A stretch of DNA of 64,000 nucleotides from Erysipelothrix piscisicarius (GTDB lineage Bacteria; Bacillota_I; Bacilli_A; Erysipelotrichales; Erysipelotrichaceae). Shown here in pieces: positions 38,313 to 47,870 of the stretch (position 1 is the first letter of the stretch; each line of letters starts with the position of its first letter). Location of the stretch: contig NZ_CP034234.1 of assembly GCF_003931795.1 (NCBI RefSeq), forward strand, positions 930,001 through 994,000, given 5' to 3'. The notes under the pieces were generated by a model. It did no database searches. It was not told the DNA's origin and saw nothing but the letters and a program-made list of their open reading frames with translations. Position numbers and translations under genes: made by a program.

Positions 38313-39142
38313 TCATCAAGCTCGTTGAAGAGTATCGCAACACTGTATCTCTTAAAGATATCTTGAATCTTTTGGGGACCTAAGTCAACGTATTACCGTT
38401 GGACTAAAAGAGCAACTAGAGTCTAATAATTATTCTGTCAATGAAGCATTAGTAATTGAACTTTGTAAAGAAAATAAATTTCGTTATGGATATCGAAAAT
38501 AACTGCATTAATTCGAAAGAAAGAATTATCAATAAGAACACTGTTCAAAAGATAATGCAGAAACACCAATGTCAATGCCGTGTTAAGGTCAAACGGTATC
38601 GAAAAAACAAAAATCCGAAGATCATTATGCCCAATATCATTAATCGCGACTTTAAATCACTACGTCCTCTAGAGAAATTGGTGACAGATATCACTTACAT
38701 CCCTTATGGCCATAAGATGCTCTATTTATCTACGATCATGGATTTATATAATGGTGAGATTATTGCGTCTACATTGAGTGACAGACAAAACCTAGAATGT
38801 GTGGTTGATACATTAAATCAACTTCCGGATATCGTTCAGCCATGTATTCTTCATTCTGATCAAGGGAGTGTCTATACATCAAAAGAGTATCAACTCAAAG
38901 TAAAAAATAAAAGCATTACCATGAGTATGTCCCGTAAGGGTACACCCGCTGATAATGCTCCTATCGAATCGTTTCATGCCTCGCTAAAGTGTGAAACATT
39001 CGAATTAAACCCAGAACTAAAGGGTTCTACTGAAATTGTATCACAAACTGTGATAAACTATTTAAAATATTACAATGAAAATCGAATACAAGAAAAGCTA
39101 GGATATCAATCTCCCGTAAATTATCGGTTAACTTCATCCTAA
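38297..39142 (+). pseudogene. IS3-family orfB transposase, several frameshifts
   Basis: The N-terminal half (VVPEIIIKLVEEYRNTVSL, then PKSTYYRWTK and NEALVIELCKENKFRYGYRK) is split over several frames. The integrase core is open from 38456 and holds the DDE residues in LVTDITYIPYG, LHSDQGSVYTS and ADNAPIESFHASLKCE. At least three one-base changes are needed to restore the whole. The element cannot make its own transposase unless these are sequencing errors. Confidence 0.88.
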
Positions 39143-39154
39143 CTTGGTTTTTTC

Positions 39155-39182
39155 TTTAGTCCCAAGGAACTAGGTCAGTTCC
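39155..39182 (-). repeat. Right terminal inverted repeat of the IS
   Basis: The reverse complement starts GGAACTGACCTAGTTCC and matches the left repeat at 27 of 28 positions. Confidence 0.92.
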
Positions 39183-39211
39183 AGACTCCAAACGGAGTCT
39201 TTTTTCTTTAT
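39183..39211 (+). terminator. Phosphofructokinase terminator displaced by the IS
   Basis: AGACTCC (39183-39189), AAAC loop and GGAGTCT followed by six T residues form a good terminator. The first three bases are the IS target duplication, so insertion regenerated the stem base. Confidence 0.8.
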
Positions 39212-39290
39212 AATCAAGAACACATCGCGTAAGTTGTTGATTTAAAATCAATAAAGTGGTTAAATGTGGATATACATGCTAATAAAAAAA

Positions 39291-39310
39291 CAATCACTAC
39301 AAAGTGATTG
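39291..39310 (-). terminator. Terminator of tRNA-Ser
   Basis: On the minus strand CAATCACT pairs with AGTGATTG around TTGT, followed by seven T residues, 15 nt after the tRNA CCA end. Confidence 0.85.
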
Positions 39311-39324
39311 TTGAAATTTTATTA

Positions 39325-39413
39325 TGGCGGAGAAAGAGGGATTTGAACCCTCGCGAGCTTTCACTCCTATCGGTTTTCGAGACCGACCCCTTCAGCCTCT
39401 TGGGTATTTCTCC
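39325..39413 (-). tRNA. tRNA-Ser(CGA)
   Basis: The 89-nt class II tRNA has acceptor GGAGAAA pairing with TTTCTCC, discriminator G and an encoded CCA. The anticodon stem TCGGT/ACCGA encloses the loop CTCGAAA, giving anticodon CGA for UCG codons. A long variable arm and T arm GGTTCAAATCC are present. An extended -10 (TGGTATAAT) lies just upstream on the minus strand. Confidence 0.95.
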
Positions 39414-39459
39414 AACAATGTGTATTATACCAAGTTTTAATAAAAAAAGGAATATTTTA

Positions 39460-39488
39460 TTGAAATTTATTTTTGATAGGAGTATTAT
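39460..39488 (+). promoter_or_regulatory. Promoter of the V-type ATPase operon
   Basis: TTGAAA (39460-39465), a 17-bp spacer and TATTAT (39483-39488) precede the first subunit gene by about 30 bp. Confidence 0.7.
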
Positions 39489-39517
39489 AGGTTTTGTCTT
39501 TTTAAGGAGGGCAAATT

Positions 39518-39838
39518 ATGGATGAACATATTCTTCGAATATTGAAAGCAAATCAAAGTGCAAAGCAGTTGGTTCATGAACATGAGTTGACGAATGAATT
39601 TGATCAAGAACACTTTGAAGAATTAAAAAAATCGATAGATAATGCGTTATCAGAAGTATTTGAACACGAATCTGCAAAGATTCGAGAAGAGTCTAATGCA
39701 CGCTACGAACGCCTTAAGCCTATGTCAGATCATGAATATAACGAACGTGTCAAGGACTTGGACGAGCGGTTTAATGTAGCCAAAAAAGAATGGGAGCAAA
39801 TTCTTTTTAAAAGAATTACTACATTAGATGGCAAGTGA
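39518..39838 (+). CDS. V-type ATPase small peripheral-stalk-like subunit
   Basis: The 106-residue protein is highly charged and helical throughout, with no membrane segment. As first gene of the operon it occupies the place of the G/H-type (NtpF-like) stator subunit, which forms a coiled-coil dimer with subunit E. Sequence similarity is too low to name it firmly. It starts behind AAGGAGGGCAAATT and overlaps the subunit C gene by 11 bp. Confidence 0.65.
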   Translation: MDEHILRILKANQSAKQLVHEHELTNEFDQEHFEELKKSIDNALSEVFEHESAKIREESNARYERLKPMSDHEYNERVKDLDERFNVAKKEWEQILFKRITTLDGK

Positions 39839-40838
39839 TTATGCAATGTCTACAAAGGCACGTTCGTTTTATAGTCAACATTTGACGGCTGCACACTATC
39901 GATCGATGCTAGAAATGCCTGATATTCCGGGAATTGCAAGTTTCTTGAAGAATGAAACACGATACGAGGATGTATTAGAAGGCATTAATGAAAAAGGGAT
40001 TCACCGTGGTTTTTTTGAACAGCGTATTCGTTTAAAATCACATTTAGAGTTCTTAAGTCTTATGCGGTTTATTCAAACTAGTAAGCATCATTTTTATGAG
40101 TTCTATGTTCGCGAAGTCGAAATCTCGCAAATAATATTTATTCTGCATGCGATTGATGCAGGAACAAGTCATTTTGTAGAGGACTTTGTTGAAGATCTTA
40201 ATCATCTTATGTCATTTGATGTATATGGTTTAGCGCAATGCACAACATTTGAAGCGGTTTATAAGTATTTAGAACATACGTCTTATAATAAACCACTCGC
40301 GTTCCTTACAGATAGTGTTGTTGATATTTCAAAGTGCGAAGATAGCTTAAAAATATTCTATAACCAACGTATGTTGGATCTAATTCGCCATGAACCAAAC
40401 AACAAAGAATTACTCGAAGTTTTTCGAATTAATATTGAACTTGAAAATATTTCGAACGTTTACCGAATGAAAAAGTATTTTAATATGACATCGAATGAGA
40501 TTCTAAAACGCGTTCATTATGAACCATACTATATCTCAGAAAATAGACTTCAAGATTGGATTTTTAACTGCGACGCAGACAGTTTTTTAGAAGCATTTAA
40601 AGAGACACCTTATGGTAAGTATGAGGATTTTGAAGGAGACCGTCACATCGAATATTACTTTGATATGATTCGTTATAGTATCATGAAACGAAAAATTCGT
40701 TTTTCAACAAATTCAGATGTGATTTTGTTCTCTTATATGTTTCTAGTGAAAATAGAAATCGAGAATATTATTGATGTTGTTGAGGGAGTTCGATACCAGA
40801 TGAGCCCCGAAGAAATTGTTAAGTTGCTGATTATTTAG
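39828..40838 (+). CDS. ntpC: V-type ATP synthase subunit C
   Basis: The 336-residue all-helical protein matches subunit C (AC39/NtpC type), which couples the central stalk to the membrane ring. Recognisable parts are TAHYRSMLEMPDIPGIASFL, INIELENISNVYRMKKYF and the late VKIEIENIIDVVEGVRY. It is a little shorter than the E. hirae protein. The gene overlaps its upstream neighbour by 11 bp. Confidence 0.85.
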   Translation: MASDYAMSTKARSFYSQHLTAAHYRSMLEMPDIPGIASFLKNETRYEDVLEGINEKGIHRGFFEQRIRLKSHLEFLSLMRFIQTSKHHFYEFYVREVEISQIIFILHAIDAGTSHFVEDFVEDLNHLMSFDVYGLAQCTTFEAVYKYLEHTSYNKPLAFLTDSVVDISKCEDSLKIFYNQRMLDLIRHEPNNKELLEVFRINIELENISNVYRMKKYFNMTSNEILKRVHYEPYYISENRLQDWIFNCDADSFLEAFKETPYGKYEDFEGDRHIEYYFDMIRYSIMKRKIRFSTNSDVILFSYMFLVKIEIENIIDVVEGVRYQMSPEEIVKLLII

Positions 40839-40849
40839 GAGGTGGTTTA

Positions 40850-42640
40850 GTGGCAATAGAAAAAATGAGACTTGTTATGGTATCAACGGAACCTGAAAAT
40901 GTGTTATCGATGATTGACAATATTATGACTTGTCCAAACTTTCATCCTGAACTTGCGACGGAAGTTGTAAAGGATGGAGACGGTGGGTTGTTATATCCCA
41001 ACGATCGAATTTATGACAGTTATCTTTCACGATGTGAGCGTATTATTACAGATTTACATTTAACGCTAAGTGATAACCATGATCGCAGTTATTCAGTGGA
41101 ACAAATTGAAAATGCTCTACAAGAAGCTGAGCAACGATATAATACACTTCACCGACAAGAATCGTCTTTATCAAGTTTAAATGATGACGACAAAATAGCA
41201 TTAAGTAAGTTGCGAGAGTATCCTTTAGATCAAGTAGAGGAGGGCTTTATCCGTGTACATTTCGGAAGAATTCCTACTAATTCATTATCTAAAATTACAC
41301 TGCATAATGATGAACGATTTGTATTCACAGAATTGCATCGAACGAAGCAGTATGGTTGGATTGTTTGGATTTGTTTGGAAGAAGATGAAAATCATCTTGT
41401 CCCAATGTTTGAGACCTTATTTTTTGAACCGCTCGCGATACCGATTGGTGCGGATGATAGTTTAAGAAAAGAATGTGCCGATTTGTTAGAGAATATGTAT
41501 GGATATATTAAAGAACAATCGATGAAAGAGGCATACTATAAATATATAACAATCTACAATCAAGAAGCGGTAATTGTTGGATTTATTCCAGAAACAAGAC
41601 TTTCGGTTTTTGAGTCGTTATTTCCAAAAGAAATGAAGGTTTTAAACTTTGATGCATCAACGCAAGAAGGTTTATTACCGCCAACACGATTGAAGAATGG
41701 TTGGTTCTCTCGACCGTTTGAGACTTTTGTTGAAATGTACAGTTTGCCTAAATATGGCGAATTTGATCCAACTACATTTTTTGCAATAACATATTGCTTG
41801 CTGTTTGGGATTATGTTTGGCGATTTAGGTCAAGGGTTTGTAATCGCATTAGGCGGGTATTATTTATCTAAGAAAAAAGGGATTAAGCTTGGAGATGTTG
41901 CGGTCCGAATTGGAATGTTCTCCATGTTCTTTGGATTAATTTATGGTTCGTTTTTTGGAAACGAAGAAATTTTGAAACCAATTCTAGCGCCATTTGGATT
42001 ACCGATTCATGTTACAAGTCCTGATTTCACGATGACGTTGCTCTTAACAACAGTCACACTTGGAGTTGTCTTGATTTTAATGTCAATAGTGCTCAATATC
42101 TTTTTATCGTTAAAGAAAAAAGATTTCACGAACGCAATTTACAGTCAAAACGGTATTGCGGGCTTGATGTTTTACGGGTTTATTATGGTGGCCGTCGCAT
42201 TAAATTCTCAAGGAATCAATGCTGTCAATCCACTAACAATTTTCCTGTTTATTGTTTTACCGTTAGTCATGATTTTATTTAAAGAACCGTTATCGAATCT
42301 TATGAATAAAATGAGTGCTTCTCCCCATGAAGGTTGGGGTGGTTACTTAGTCGAAAGTTTCTTCGAATTATTTGAAGTTTTATTAAGTTTTATCGCCAAC
42401 ACGATGTCATTTCTTCGTGTTGGAGGGTTTGTCCTTTCACATGCTGGAATGATGAGTGTTGTTATGACTCTCAATGAGATGGCGGGAAATGCGGGTATTT
42501 TAATCTTAATATTCGGTAATATTTTCGTTATCGGTTTAGAAGGACTTATTGTGGGTATTCAAACATTACGTTTGGAATATTATGAAATGTTTAGTCGTTA
42601 TTACGACGGTGGTGGAAAGCCATTTAAATCAGTTTACTAA
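40850..42640 (+). CDS. ntpI: V-type ATP synthase subunit I (a subunit)
   Basis: The 596-residue stator protein has a soluble N-terminal half (to about 305) and about seven to eight membrane helices. The proton or sodium half-channel region is seen in NTMSFLRVGGFVLSHAGMMS, including the essential arginine of this helix. PTTFFAITYCLLFGIMFGDLGQG opens the membrane part. GTG 40850 follows TTAGGAGGTGGTTTA. The N-terminal half is shorter than in many relatives. Confidence 0.93.
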   Translation: MAIEKMRLVMVSTEPENVLSMIDNIMTCPNFHPELATEVVKDGDGGLLYPNDRIYDSYLSRCERIITDLHLTLSDNHDRSYSVEQIENALQEAEQRYNTLHRQESSLSSLNDDDKIALSKLREYPLDQVEEGFIRVHFGRIPTNSLSKITLHNDERFVFTELHRTKQYGWIVWICLEEDENHLVPMFETLFFEPLAIPIGADDSLRKECADLLENMYGYIKEQSMKEAYYKYITIYNQEAVIVGFIPETRLSVFESLFPKEMKVLNFDASTQEGLLPPTRLKNGWFSRPFETFVEMYSLPKYGEFDPTTFFAITYCLLFGIMFGDLGQGFVIALGGYYLSKKKGIKLGDVAVRIGMFSMFFGLIYGSFFGNEEILKPILAPFGLPIHVTSPDFTMTLLLTTVTLGVVLILMSIVLNIFLSLKKKDFTNAIYSQNGIAGLMFYGFIMVAVALNSQGINAVNPLTIFLFIVLPLVMILFKEPLSNLMNKMSASPHEGWGGYLVESFFELFEVLLSFIANTMSFLRVGGFVLSHAGMMSVVMTLNEMAGNAGILILIFGNIFVIGLEGLIVGIQTLRLEYYEMFSRYYDGGGKPFKSVY

Positions 42641-42653
42641 GGAGGAAATATTT

Positions 42654-43088
42654 ATGTCATTATCATTATTTGAAATTCTCGGACCAATGCTTTTAATTGG
42701 TCTTATCACGTTACCACTTATACCGGTATATAAGAAAAAAGTGGATCCACAAAATGCGAAGTTCCGAGTTTGGTTCCAAGTATCATGTTTCTTTGCAGCA
42801 TTAATTGGTGTTGTTTTGATTAGTGGTTATACACATGCTGATGAAGCTGTCTCAAATGCGTTTCAAGGAAGTAATGCACAGGGAATGGCTTATTTAGCTG
42901 CTTCGATTGCTGTAGGCTGTTCTGTACTTGGTGCTGGATATGCTGTTGGTCAAGCGGCACCTGCTGCAATTGGTGCTATTTCTGAGAAGGGTGAAAACTT
43001 TGGTAAAGCAATGATTTTCGTTGCACTTGCTGAAGGGGTTGCGATTTATGGGCTCTTAATCGCTATTCTTATTATTAATAAATTATGA
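42654..43088 (+). CDS. ntpK: V-type ATP synthase subunit K (rotor ring proteolipid)
   Basis: About 144 residues form four membrane helices (two hairpins). The first hairpin lacks a membrane carboxylate. The second has the glycine-rich helix GCSVLGAGYAVGQAAPAAIG and the ion-binding glutamate in FVALAEGVAIYGLLIAILI, so there is one ion site per four-helix protein. The residue after the glutamate is glycine rather than threonine or serine. ATG 42654 follows AAGGAGGAAATATTT. Confidence 0.92.
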   Translation: MSLSLFEILGPMLLIGLITLPLIPVYKKKVDPQNAKFRVWFQVSCFFAALIGVVLISGYTHADEAVSNAFQGSNAQGMAYLAASIAVGCSVLGAGYAVGQAAPAAIGAISEKGENFGKAMIFVALAEGVAIYGLLIAILIINKL

Positions 43089-43393
43089 AAATGTATCTTA
43101 TCAGTGACAACATCGATACCCAAATGGGACTACGTTTAGCTGGTATTGAGGGTGTGGTTGTTCACGAAAAAGAGGAACTTAAAAAAGAACTTGAAACTGC
43201 AATTCACAGTGCTGATATTGGAATTGTTTTACTTACAACTAAAATTTTCGATTTAGATCGTGAGTATATTCAAGATTTAAAATTAAATCTGTCGAGTCCT
43301 TTAATTGTTGAAATATCAGACCGACATAAATCTCATGAAGTTCAATCGATGCTTGATGAAACAATTTCTAAAATTATCGGAGAGGTGGTATAA
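43085..43393 (+). CDS. ntpG: V-type ATP synthase subunit F
   Basis: The 102-residue protein has the CheY-like fold of subunit F (named NtpG in E. hirae). It has MKMYLISDNIDTQMGLRLAG at the start and IGIVLLTTKIFD and SPLIVEISDRH in the middle. It sits in the central stalk with subunit D. It overlaps subunit K by 4 bp and ends 1 bp before subunit E. Confidence 0.9.
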   Translation: MKMYLISDNIDTQMGLRLAGIEGVVVHEKEELKKELETAIHSADIGIVLLTTKIFDLDREYIQDLKLNLSSPLIVEISDRHKSHEVQSMLDETISKIIGEVV

Positions 43394-43960
43394 ATGGCTG
43401 GAGAAAAAGCTAAGGTTTCAAAAGAAATCGTTAATATTATTGATGAAGAAGCACGAAATTATACAGAAATGAGTCAACGTGCTCAAAAAGAAAAAGTAGA
43501 TTCAGAACTTTCAGCATATAAAATTCAAGTTGAATATTCAATTAAATCACGTATTCGAAGTATTAAAGATCGCGAAGAAAAAAAACGCAGTCGCGTCGAA
43601 TCGGAATTAAGATTCAGTGTGCAAAAGCGTCTTAGAATGCGTCGTCAAGAATTGCTTGATTCATTTGGAAATGAAATTAAGGAGAAAGTAGTTCATTTTC
43701 GAAAATCGGAGGACTATAAAAATTATCTCGATCAATGTCTTGATGGTTTAAATCTTGATCCAACACTGCCGGTAGTGATTTCGATTTGCAGAGAAGATCA
43801 GTTATTATTTGATGTAAAAAATGCAACAATCGAGTTTATTGAACTTGAACTTGGCGGGTTTTTATGTGAAGTTGGCAATGTTGTTTATGATTACACATTG
43901 GATTCTAGATTTAATGATGCAATGAAATATTTTGTTCAGGAAAGTCAATTATGGATATAG
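43394..43960 (+). CDS. ntpE: V-type ATP synthase subunit E
   Basis: The 188-residue protein has a long charged N-terminal helix (about 1-105) and a small globular C-terminal domain. This layout fits the peripheral-stalk subunit E. Sequence similarity in the family is low and the operon position supports the call. It overlaps the subunit A gene region. Confidence 0.82.
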   Translation: MAGEKAKVSKEIVNIIDEEARNYTEMSQRAQKEKVDSELSAYKIQVEYSIKSRIRSIKDREEKKRSRVESELRFSVQKRLRMRRQELLDSFGNEIKEKVVHFRKSEDYKNYLDQCLDGLNLDPTLPVVISICREDQLLFDVKNATIEFIELELGGFLCEVGNVVYDYTLDSRFNDAMKYFVQESQLWI

Positions 43961-43971
43961 AGGTGATCAAT

Positions 43972-45696
43972 ATGAGTACAATTTATTGGATTAATGGTCC
44001 AATTATTAAGAGTCAAGATGTTGATAACTTCACAATGTCTGAGATGGTGTATGTTGGACATCAAAAATTATTAGGAGAAGTTATTGGAATCGATGATGAT
44101 TTCGTGACCATTCAGGTTTATGAATCAACATCTTCTATGAAAGTTGGAGAACCCATTGAACATACGGGCCAATCCTTAAGTATTGAGTTAGGACCTGGAC
44201 TTTTGGGTAGTATTTATGATGGTATTGGGCGTCCTCTCCAAGGATTGTCTGAAAAATATGGTTCCTATCTCGATGTGGGTCAAAGTATGCGTACATTGTC
44301 CGAAGATCGTGAGTGGCACGTGAATTTTTCCGTTTCAAAAGGTGATTTTGTTGAGTTAGGTCAGATTTACGCAACATTTGAAGAAACAGGTTCAATCGAG
44401 CATCGTTTGATGGCTACGACGGCTGGAATTATTGTATCGGAGTGTCAAGATGGACTTTATAAACTTGATGATACGCTGTTAACATTAGAAGATGGAACCG
44501 TGGTTACACTTTCTGTAATGTGGCCAATTCGCCATGAACGCCCTGTCGCGCGTCGTATTGATGCGAAGCAACCATTGATTACGGGACAACGAGTTATTGA
44601 CACGTTGTTTCCAATTGTAAAGGGCGGTAGTGCCGCAATTCCAGGTGGTTTTGGCGCAGGTAAAACAATGCTTCAACATCAACTTGCAAAATGGTGTGAT
44701 GCCGATATTATTGTCTATATTGGATGTGGCGAACGTGGGAATGAAATGGCTCAGGTTCTTGAAGAATTTTCAGAATTAATTGATCCAAAAACGGGACGTA
44801 CGCTAATGGAACGAACCATTTTAATTGCAAATACATCTAACATGCCTGTAGCAGCGCGTGAGGCCTCTATCTATACGGGTATTACCTTTGCAGAGTATTA
44901 CCGTGATATGGGCTATCATGTAGCCCTTATGGCTGATTCGACGTCACGCTGGGCAGAAGCATTGCGAGAGTTATCAGGACGCCTTGAAGAAATGCCAGCA
45001 GAAGAAGGATTTCCAGCTTATCTTGCATCAAGGTTAGCGGCCTTTTATGAAAGAAGTTCGTTTGTTGATACGCTCAATGGTGATGTGGGTTCAATTAGTA
45101 TTATTGGTGCGATATCACCTCAAGGTGCTGATTTTTCGGAGCCTGTAACACAAAATACGCAACGTTTTATTGGTTGTTTCTGGGCTTTAGATAAAGCTTT
45201 AGCGTACATTCGTCATTTCCCATCTATAAACTATAATTTATCCTATAGTGAGTATCTTGTTCAATTAGATGGATGGTATGATCAACATATTGCACCTGAG
45301 TTTTTGGAGTATCGACAAATGATTCTATCTATTCTTAATGAAGAAACAAGTCTGATGGAGATTGTCAAATTAATTGGTCAGGATGTCTTGGCAGATAGAC
45401 AAAAATTAACGCTTGAAATGGGACGTGTGATTCGTGTCGGATACCTACAACAAAATGCATTTCACGAGTACGACAGTTCTGTTTCGCTCCAAAAGCAATT
45501 TGAAATGTTGAAGCTCATTAACTATACATATCAACAATGCCAATTGGTGCTACATGATAAAAAACCTATGAACGCAATCACAAACACCCATATTTTTGAT
45601 GAAATTGTGGGAATTAAATATGCCATTGATGAAGATTTATCAAAGTTTGATGCATACTATAAAAAAGTAGACGACGCACTTGCGTCCATTCAATAG
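43972..45696 (+). CDS. ntpA: V-type ATP synthase catalytic subunit A
   Basis: About 574 residues form the catalytic subunit. Motifs are PGGFGAGKTMLQHQLAKW (P-loop), YIGCGERGNEMAQVL with the catalytic glutamate, LMADSTSRWAEALRELSGRL and the long non-homologous insertion typical of A/V-type A subunits. ATG 43972 follows GAGGTGATCAAT; ATG 43951 is in frame but lies before the SD. Confidence 0.97.
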   Translation: MSTIYWINGPIIKSQDVDNFTMSEMVYVGHQKLLGEVIGIDDDFVTIQVYESTSSMKVGEPIEHTGQSLSIELGPGLLGSIYDGIGRPLQGLSEKYGSYLDVGQSMRTLSEDREWHVNFSVSKGDFVELGQIYATFEETGSIEHRLMATTAGIIVSECQDGLYKLDDTLLTLEDGTVVTLSVMWPIRHERPVARRIDAKQPLITGQRVIDTLFPIVKGGSAAIPGGFGAGKTMLQHQLAKWCDADIIVYIGCGERGNEMAQVLEEFSELIDPKTGRTLMERTILIANTSNMPVAAREASIYTGITFAEYYRDMGYHVALMADSTSRWAEALRELSGRLEEMPAEEGFPAYLASRLAAFYERSSFVDTLNGDVGSISIIGAISPQGADFSEPVTQNTQRFIGCFWALDKALAYIRHFPSINYNLSYSEYLVQLDGWYDQHIAPEFLEYRQMILSILNEETSLMEIVKLIGQDVLADRQKLTLEMGRVIRVGYLQQNAFHEYDSSVSLQKQFEMLKLINYTYQQCQLVLHDKKPMNAITNTHIFDEIVGIKYAIDEDLSKFDAYYKKVDDALASIQ

Positions 45697-45708
45697 GAGG
45701 AGATCGAT

Positions 45709-47154
45709 ATGAGTATATTATTTAAAGGATTATCGCGTATTAATGGTCCTCTAGTAGCAATTGAAGGTGTTAAAAACGCATCCTTTGATGAACTCGTGGA
45801 ACTTGTAGATGATGACAATCATAGACGTCTTGGACGCATTATTGAATTGCAAGGTGAGCGAGCATTAATTCAAGTTTTTGAAAATACTGAGGGCATGTCG
45901 AAGAAAAACATGTTAACACGATTAACTGGAAAGCCTATTGAGATTGGTCTTTCTGAAGAAATATTAGGTCGAAGTTTTAGTGGCTCTGGAGTTCCAATCG
46001 ACGGATTAGGACCCGTGTTTACTGAGAAATTCTCGGATATTAATGGACGAGTTATTAATCCTGTATCTAGAATTTATCCTCGAGATTATATTAATACAGG
46101 CGTTTCCGCTATGGACGGGTTAAACACACTTATTCGTGGACAAAAATTACCGATTTTCTCAGGGAGTGGGTTATCCCATAATGAGCTTGCTGCACAGATT
46201 GTTCGTCAAGCGAAGTTGCATGGAGATAGTAATGAAGATTTTGCTATTGTCTTTGCTGCGATGGGAGTAAAACATGATGTTGCGGCATTCTTTAAACAGA
46301 CATTTATGGAACACGGTGTAATGGATCACGTAACCATGTTCTTAAACCTTGCCAATGATCCAATCATTGAGCGAATTTTAACACCACGATTTGCACTTAC
46401 TGCGGCTGAATATCTTGCGTTTGAAAAAAATATGCATATTCTTGTTGTGATGACAGACATTACATCATATTGCGAAGCATTGCGTGAATATAGTTCTTCC
46501 AAAGAAGAAGTTCCAGGTCGAAAGGGATATCCAGGGTATCTCTATTCAGATCTTGCAAGCATGTATGAGCGAGCAGGATGTGTTGAAGGAAGTACTGGAT
46601 CATTAACTCAAATTCCTATTTTAACAATGCCTAATGATGATATATCACACCCGATTGCGGACTGTACAGGTTATATTACAGAAGGTCAAATTGTACTGGA
46701 TCGAGGCATGACGCAAAAAGGAATCTATCCACCCATAAACGTTTTACCGTCCCTCTCACGTCTAATGAAAGACGGGATTGGAGAGGGTTTAACTCGGGGC
46801 GATCATTCAAGTGTTTCGTCACAACTCTTTGCTGCCTATGCAAAAGTAATTGATGTTCGAAATTTAGCCTCAGTTATCGGGTTGGATGAACTTTCGAAAG
46901 CGGATCAAAAATACCTATCTTTCGGTAAGATTTTTGAAAACTATTTTGTTGGTCAAGGCGATGGAACAAACCGCGGTGTCGCTGAAACCTTAGATATTGG
47001 TTGGCATTTGTTATCATTGCTACCAATTCATGATCTTGACCGCCTTGATTCAAAATTACTTGAAGCGCATTATGATCATGCTGCTGCAGTGGTATATTTT
47101 AAAGAAAATAGCCCCGAACTTGTTGATGCAGTCTTGTTAGAAGGAATGCACTAA
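45709..47154 (+). CDS. ntpB: V-type ATP synthase subunit B
   Basis: The 481-residue non-catalytic nucleotide-binding subunit alternates with subunit A. The P-loop is degenerate ([17 protein letters not shown]), as in all B subunits. Other motifs are [20 protein letters not shown] and the C-terminal [13 protein letters not shown]. It starts behind AGGAGGAGATCGAT after subunit A. Confidence 0.97.
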   Translation: MSILFKGLSRINGPLVAIEGVKNASFDELVELVDDDNHRRLGRIIELQGERALIQVFENTEGMSKKNMLTRLTGKPIEIGLSEEILGRSFSGSGVPIDGLGPVFTEKFSDINGRVINPVSRIYPRDYINTGVSAMDGLNTLIRGQKLPIFSGSGLSHNELAAQIVRQAKLHGDSNEDFAIVFAAMGVKHDVAAFFKQTFMEHGVMDHVTMFLNLANDPIIERILTPRFALTAAEYLAFEKNMHILVVMTDITSYCEALREYSSSKEEVPGRKGYPGYLYSDLASMYERAGCVEGSTGSLTQIPILTMPNDDISHPIADCTGYITEGQIVLDRGMTQKGIYPPINVLPSLSRLMKDGIGEGLTRGDHSSVSSQLFAAYAKVIDVRNLASVIGLDELSKADQKYLSFGKIFENYFVGQGDGTNRGVAETLDIGWHLLSLLPIHDLDRLDSKLLEAHYDHAAAVVYFKENSPELVDAVLLEGMH

Positions 47155-47155
47155 C

Positions 47156-47746
47156 GTGTTAATTACTAAAGGAAATTTACTTGCATGTAAAGAGTCGTTA
47201 CGATTAGCAAAGTTGGGCTACGAGCTAATGGATCGAAAACGAGTTATTCTCATGCAAGAGTTATCCAAAATGATGGATGACGTTAAAGAATTGCGTGATG
47301 TGATCGACGAAACTTACGATAAAGCATATCTTTCTTTACAACGTGCAAATGTTTCATTAGGTGTAATTGATCGCATTGCAAAATTAATGCCTGTTGAAGA
47401 AGAAATTAAAATAGTCTATCGATCTGTTATGGGGATTGAAATACCTAAAGTAACCATCGAGGAAAAGGAAGTTAAAATTCCATATGCGCTTAGTGTAAGT
47501 AATTCGAGACTTGATGAAGTTTTTTTGCAAATGCGTCAGGTTAAGCTCTATACCGCAAAACTAGCTGAACTGGACAACGGTATGTACCGACTTGCAAAAG
47601 CAATTGAGAAAAGTCGAAAACGAGCTAATGCACTTGAACAAATTGTTATTCCAGATCTTGAGATTAAAATCAAAACAATTTCAGATGCACTCGAAGAAAA
47701 AGAGCGTGAAGAATTTATTCGAATGAAATTAGTAAAAAAAATGTAA
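47156..47746 (+). CDS. ntpD: V-type ATP synthase subunit D
   Basis: The 196-residue protein is a long antiparallel coiled coil (residues about 5-75 and 125-196), the rotating central shaft. The C-terminal stretch RRKRANALEQIVIP-like KRANALEQIVIPDLEIKIK is the family signature. GTG 47156 starts directly after the subunit B stop. A terminator ends the operon. Confidence 0.94.
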   Translation: MLITKGNLLACKESLRLAKLGYELMDRKRVILMQELSKMMDDVKELRDVIDETYDKAYLSLQRANVSLGVIDRIAKLMPVEEEIKIVYRSVMGIEIPKVTIEEKEVKIPYALSVSNSRLDEVFLQMRQVKLYTAKLAELDNGMYRLAKAIEKSRKRANALEQIVIPDLEIKIKTISDALEEKEREEFIRMKLVKKM

Positions 47747-47756
47747 TTGAGAAATG

Positions 47757-47782
47757 ACAGACGGTTATCGTCTGTTTTTTTT
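47757..47782 (+). terminator. Terminator of the V-type ATPase operon
   Basis: ACAGACG and CGTCTGT form a 7-bp stem around GTTAT, followed by a run of T residues. Confidence 0.9.
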
Positions 47783-47870
47783 ATAACTAAGATAAAGCAG
47801 ATGGCTGAAAAAGATATAATAAAAATTGGAAATTGCGTATAAGAGCAACTCTGTAATAGAGATGGAATGT

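Larger units (their letters stand above)
37915..39182 (+). mobile_element. IS3-family insertion sequence (IS150-like), 1268 bp, decayed
   Basis: Terminal inverted repeats (37915-37942 and 39155-39182) match at 27 of 28 positions. They are flanked by a 3-bp AGA duplication (37912-37914 and 39183-39185), the size expected for IS150-type elements. Inside are an orfA with a helix-turn-helix and an orfB with a DDE integrase core, both carrying frameshifts. The insertion lies in the 5' stem of the phosphofructokinase terminator, which it leaves functional on the right side. Confidence 0.93.

Noticed and set aside
39237-39251. Palindrome TTGATTTAAAATCAA between the IS and tRNA-Ser
   Set aside because: It is AT-rich and short, with no promoter placed relative to it; chance occurrence is likely.
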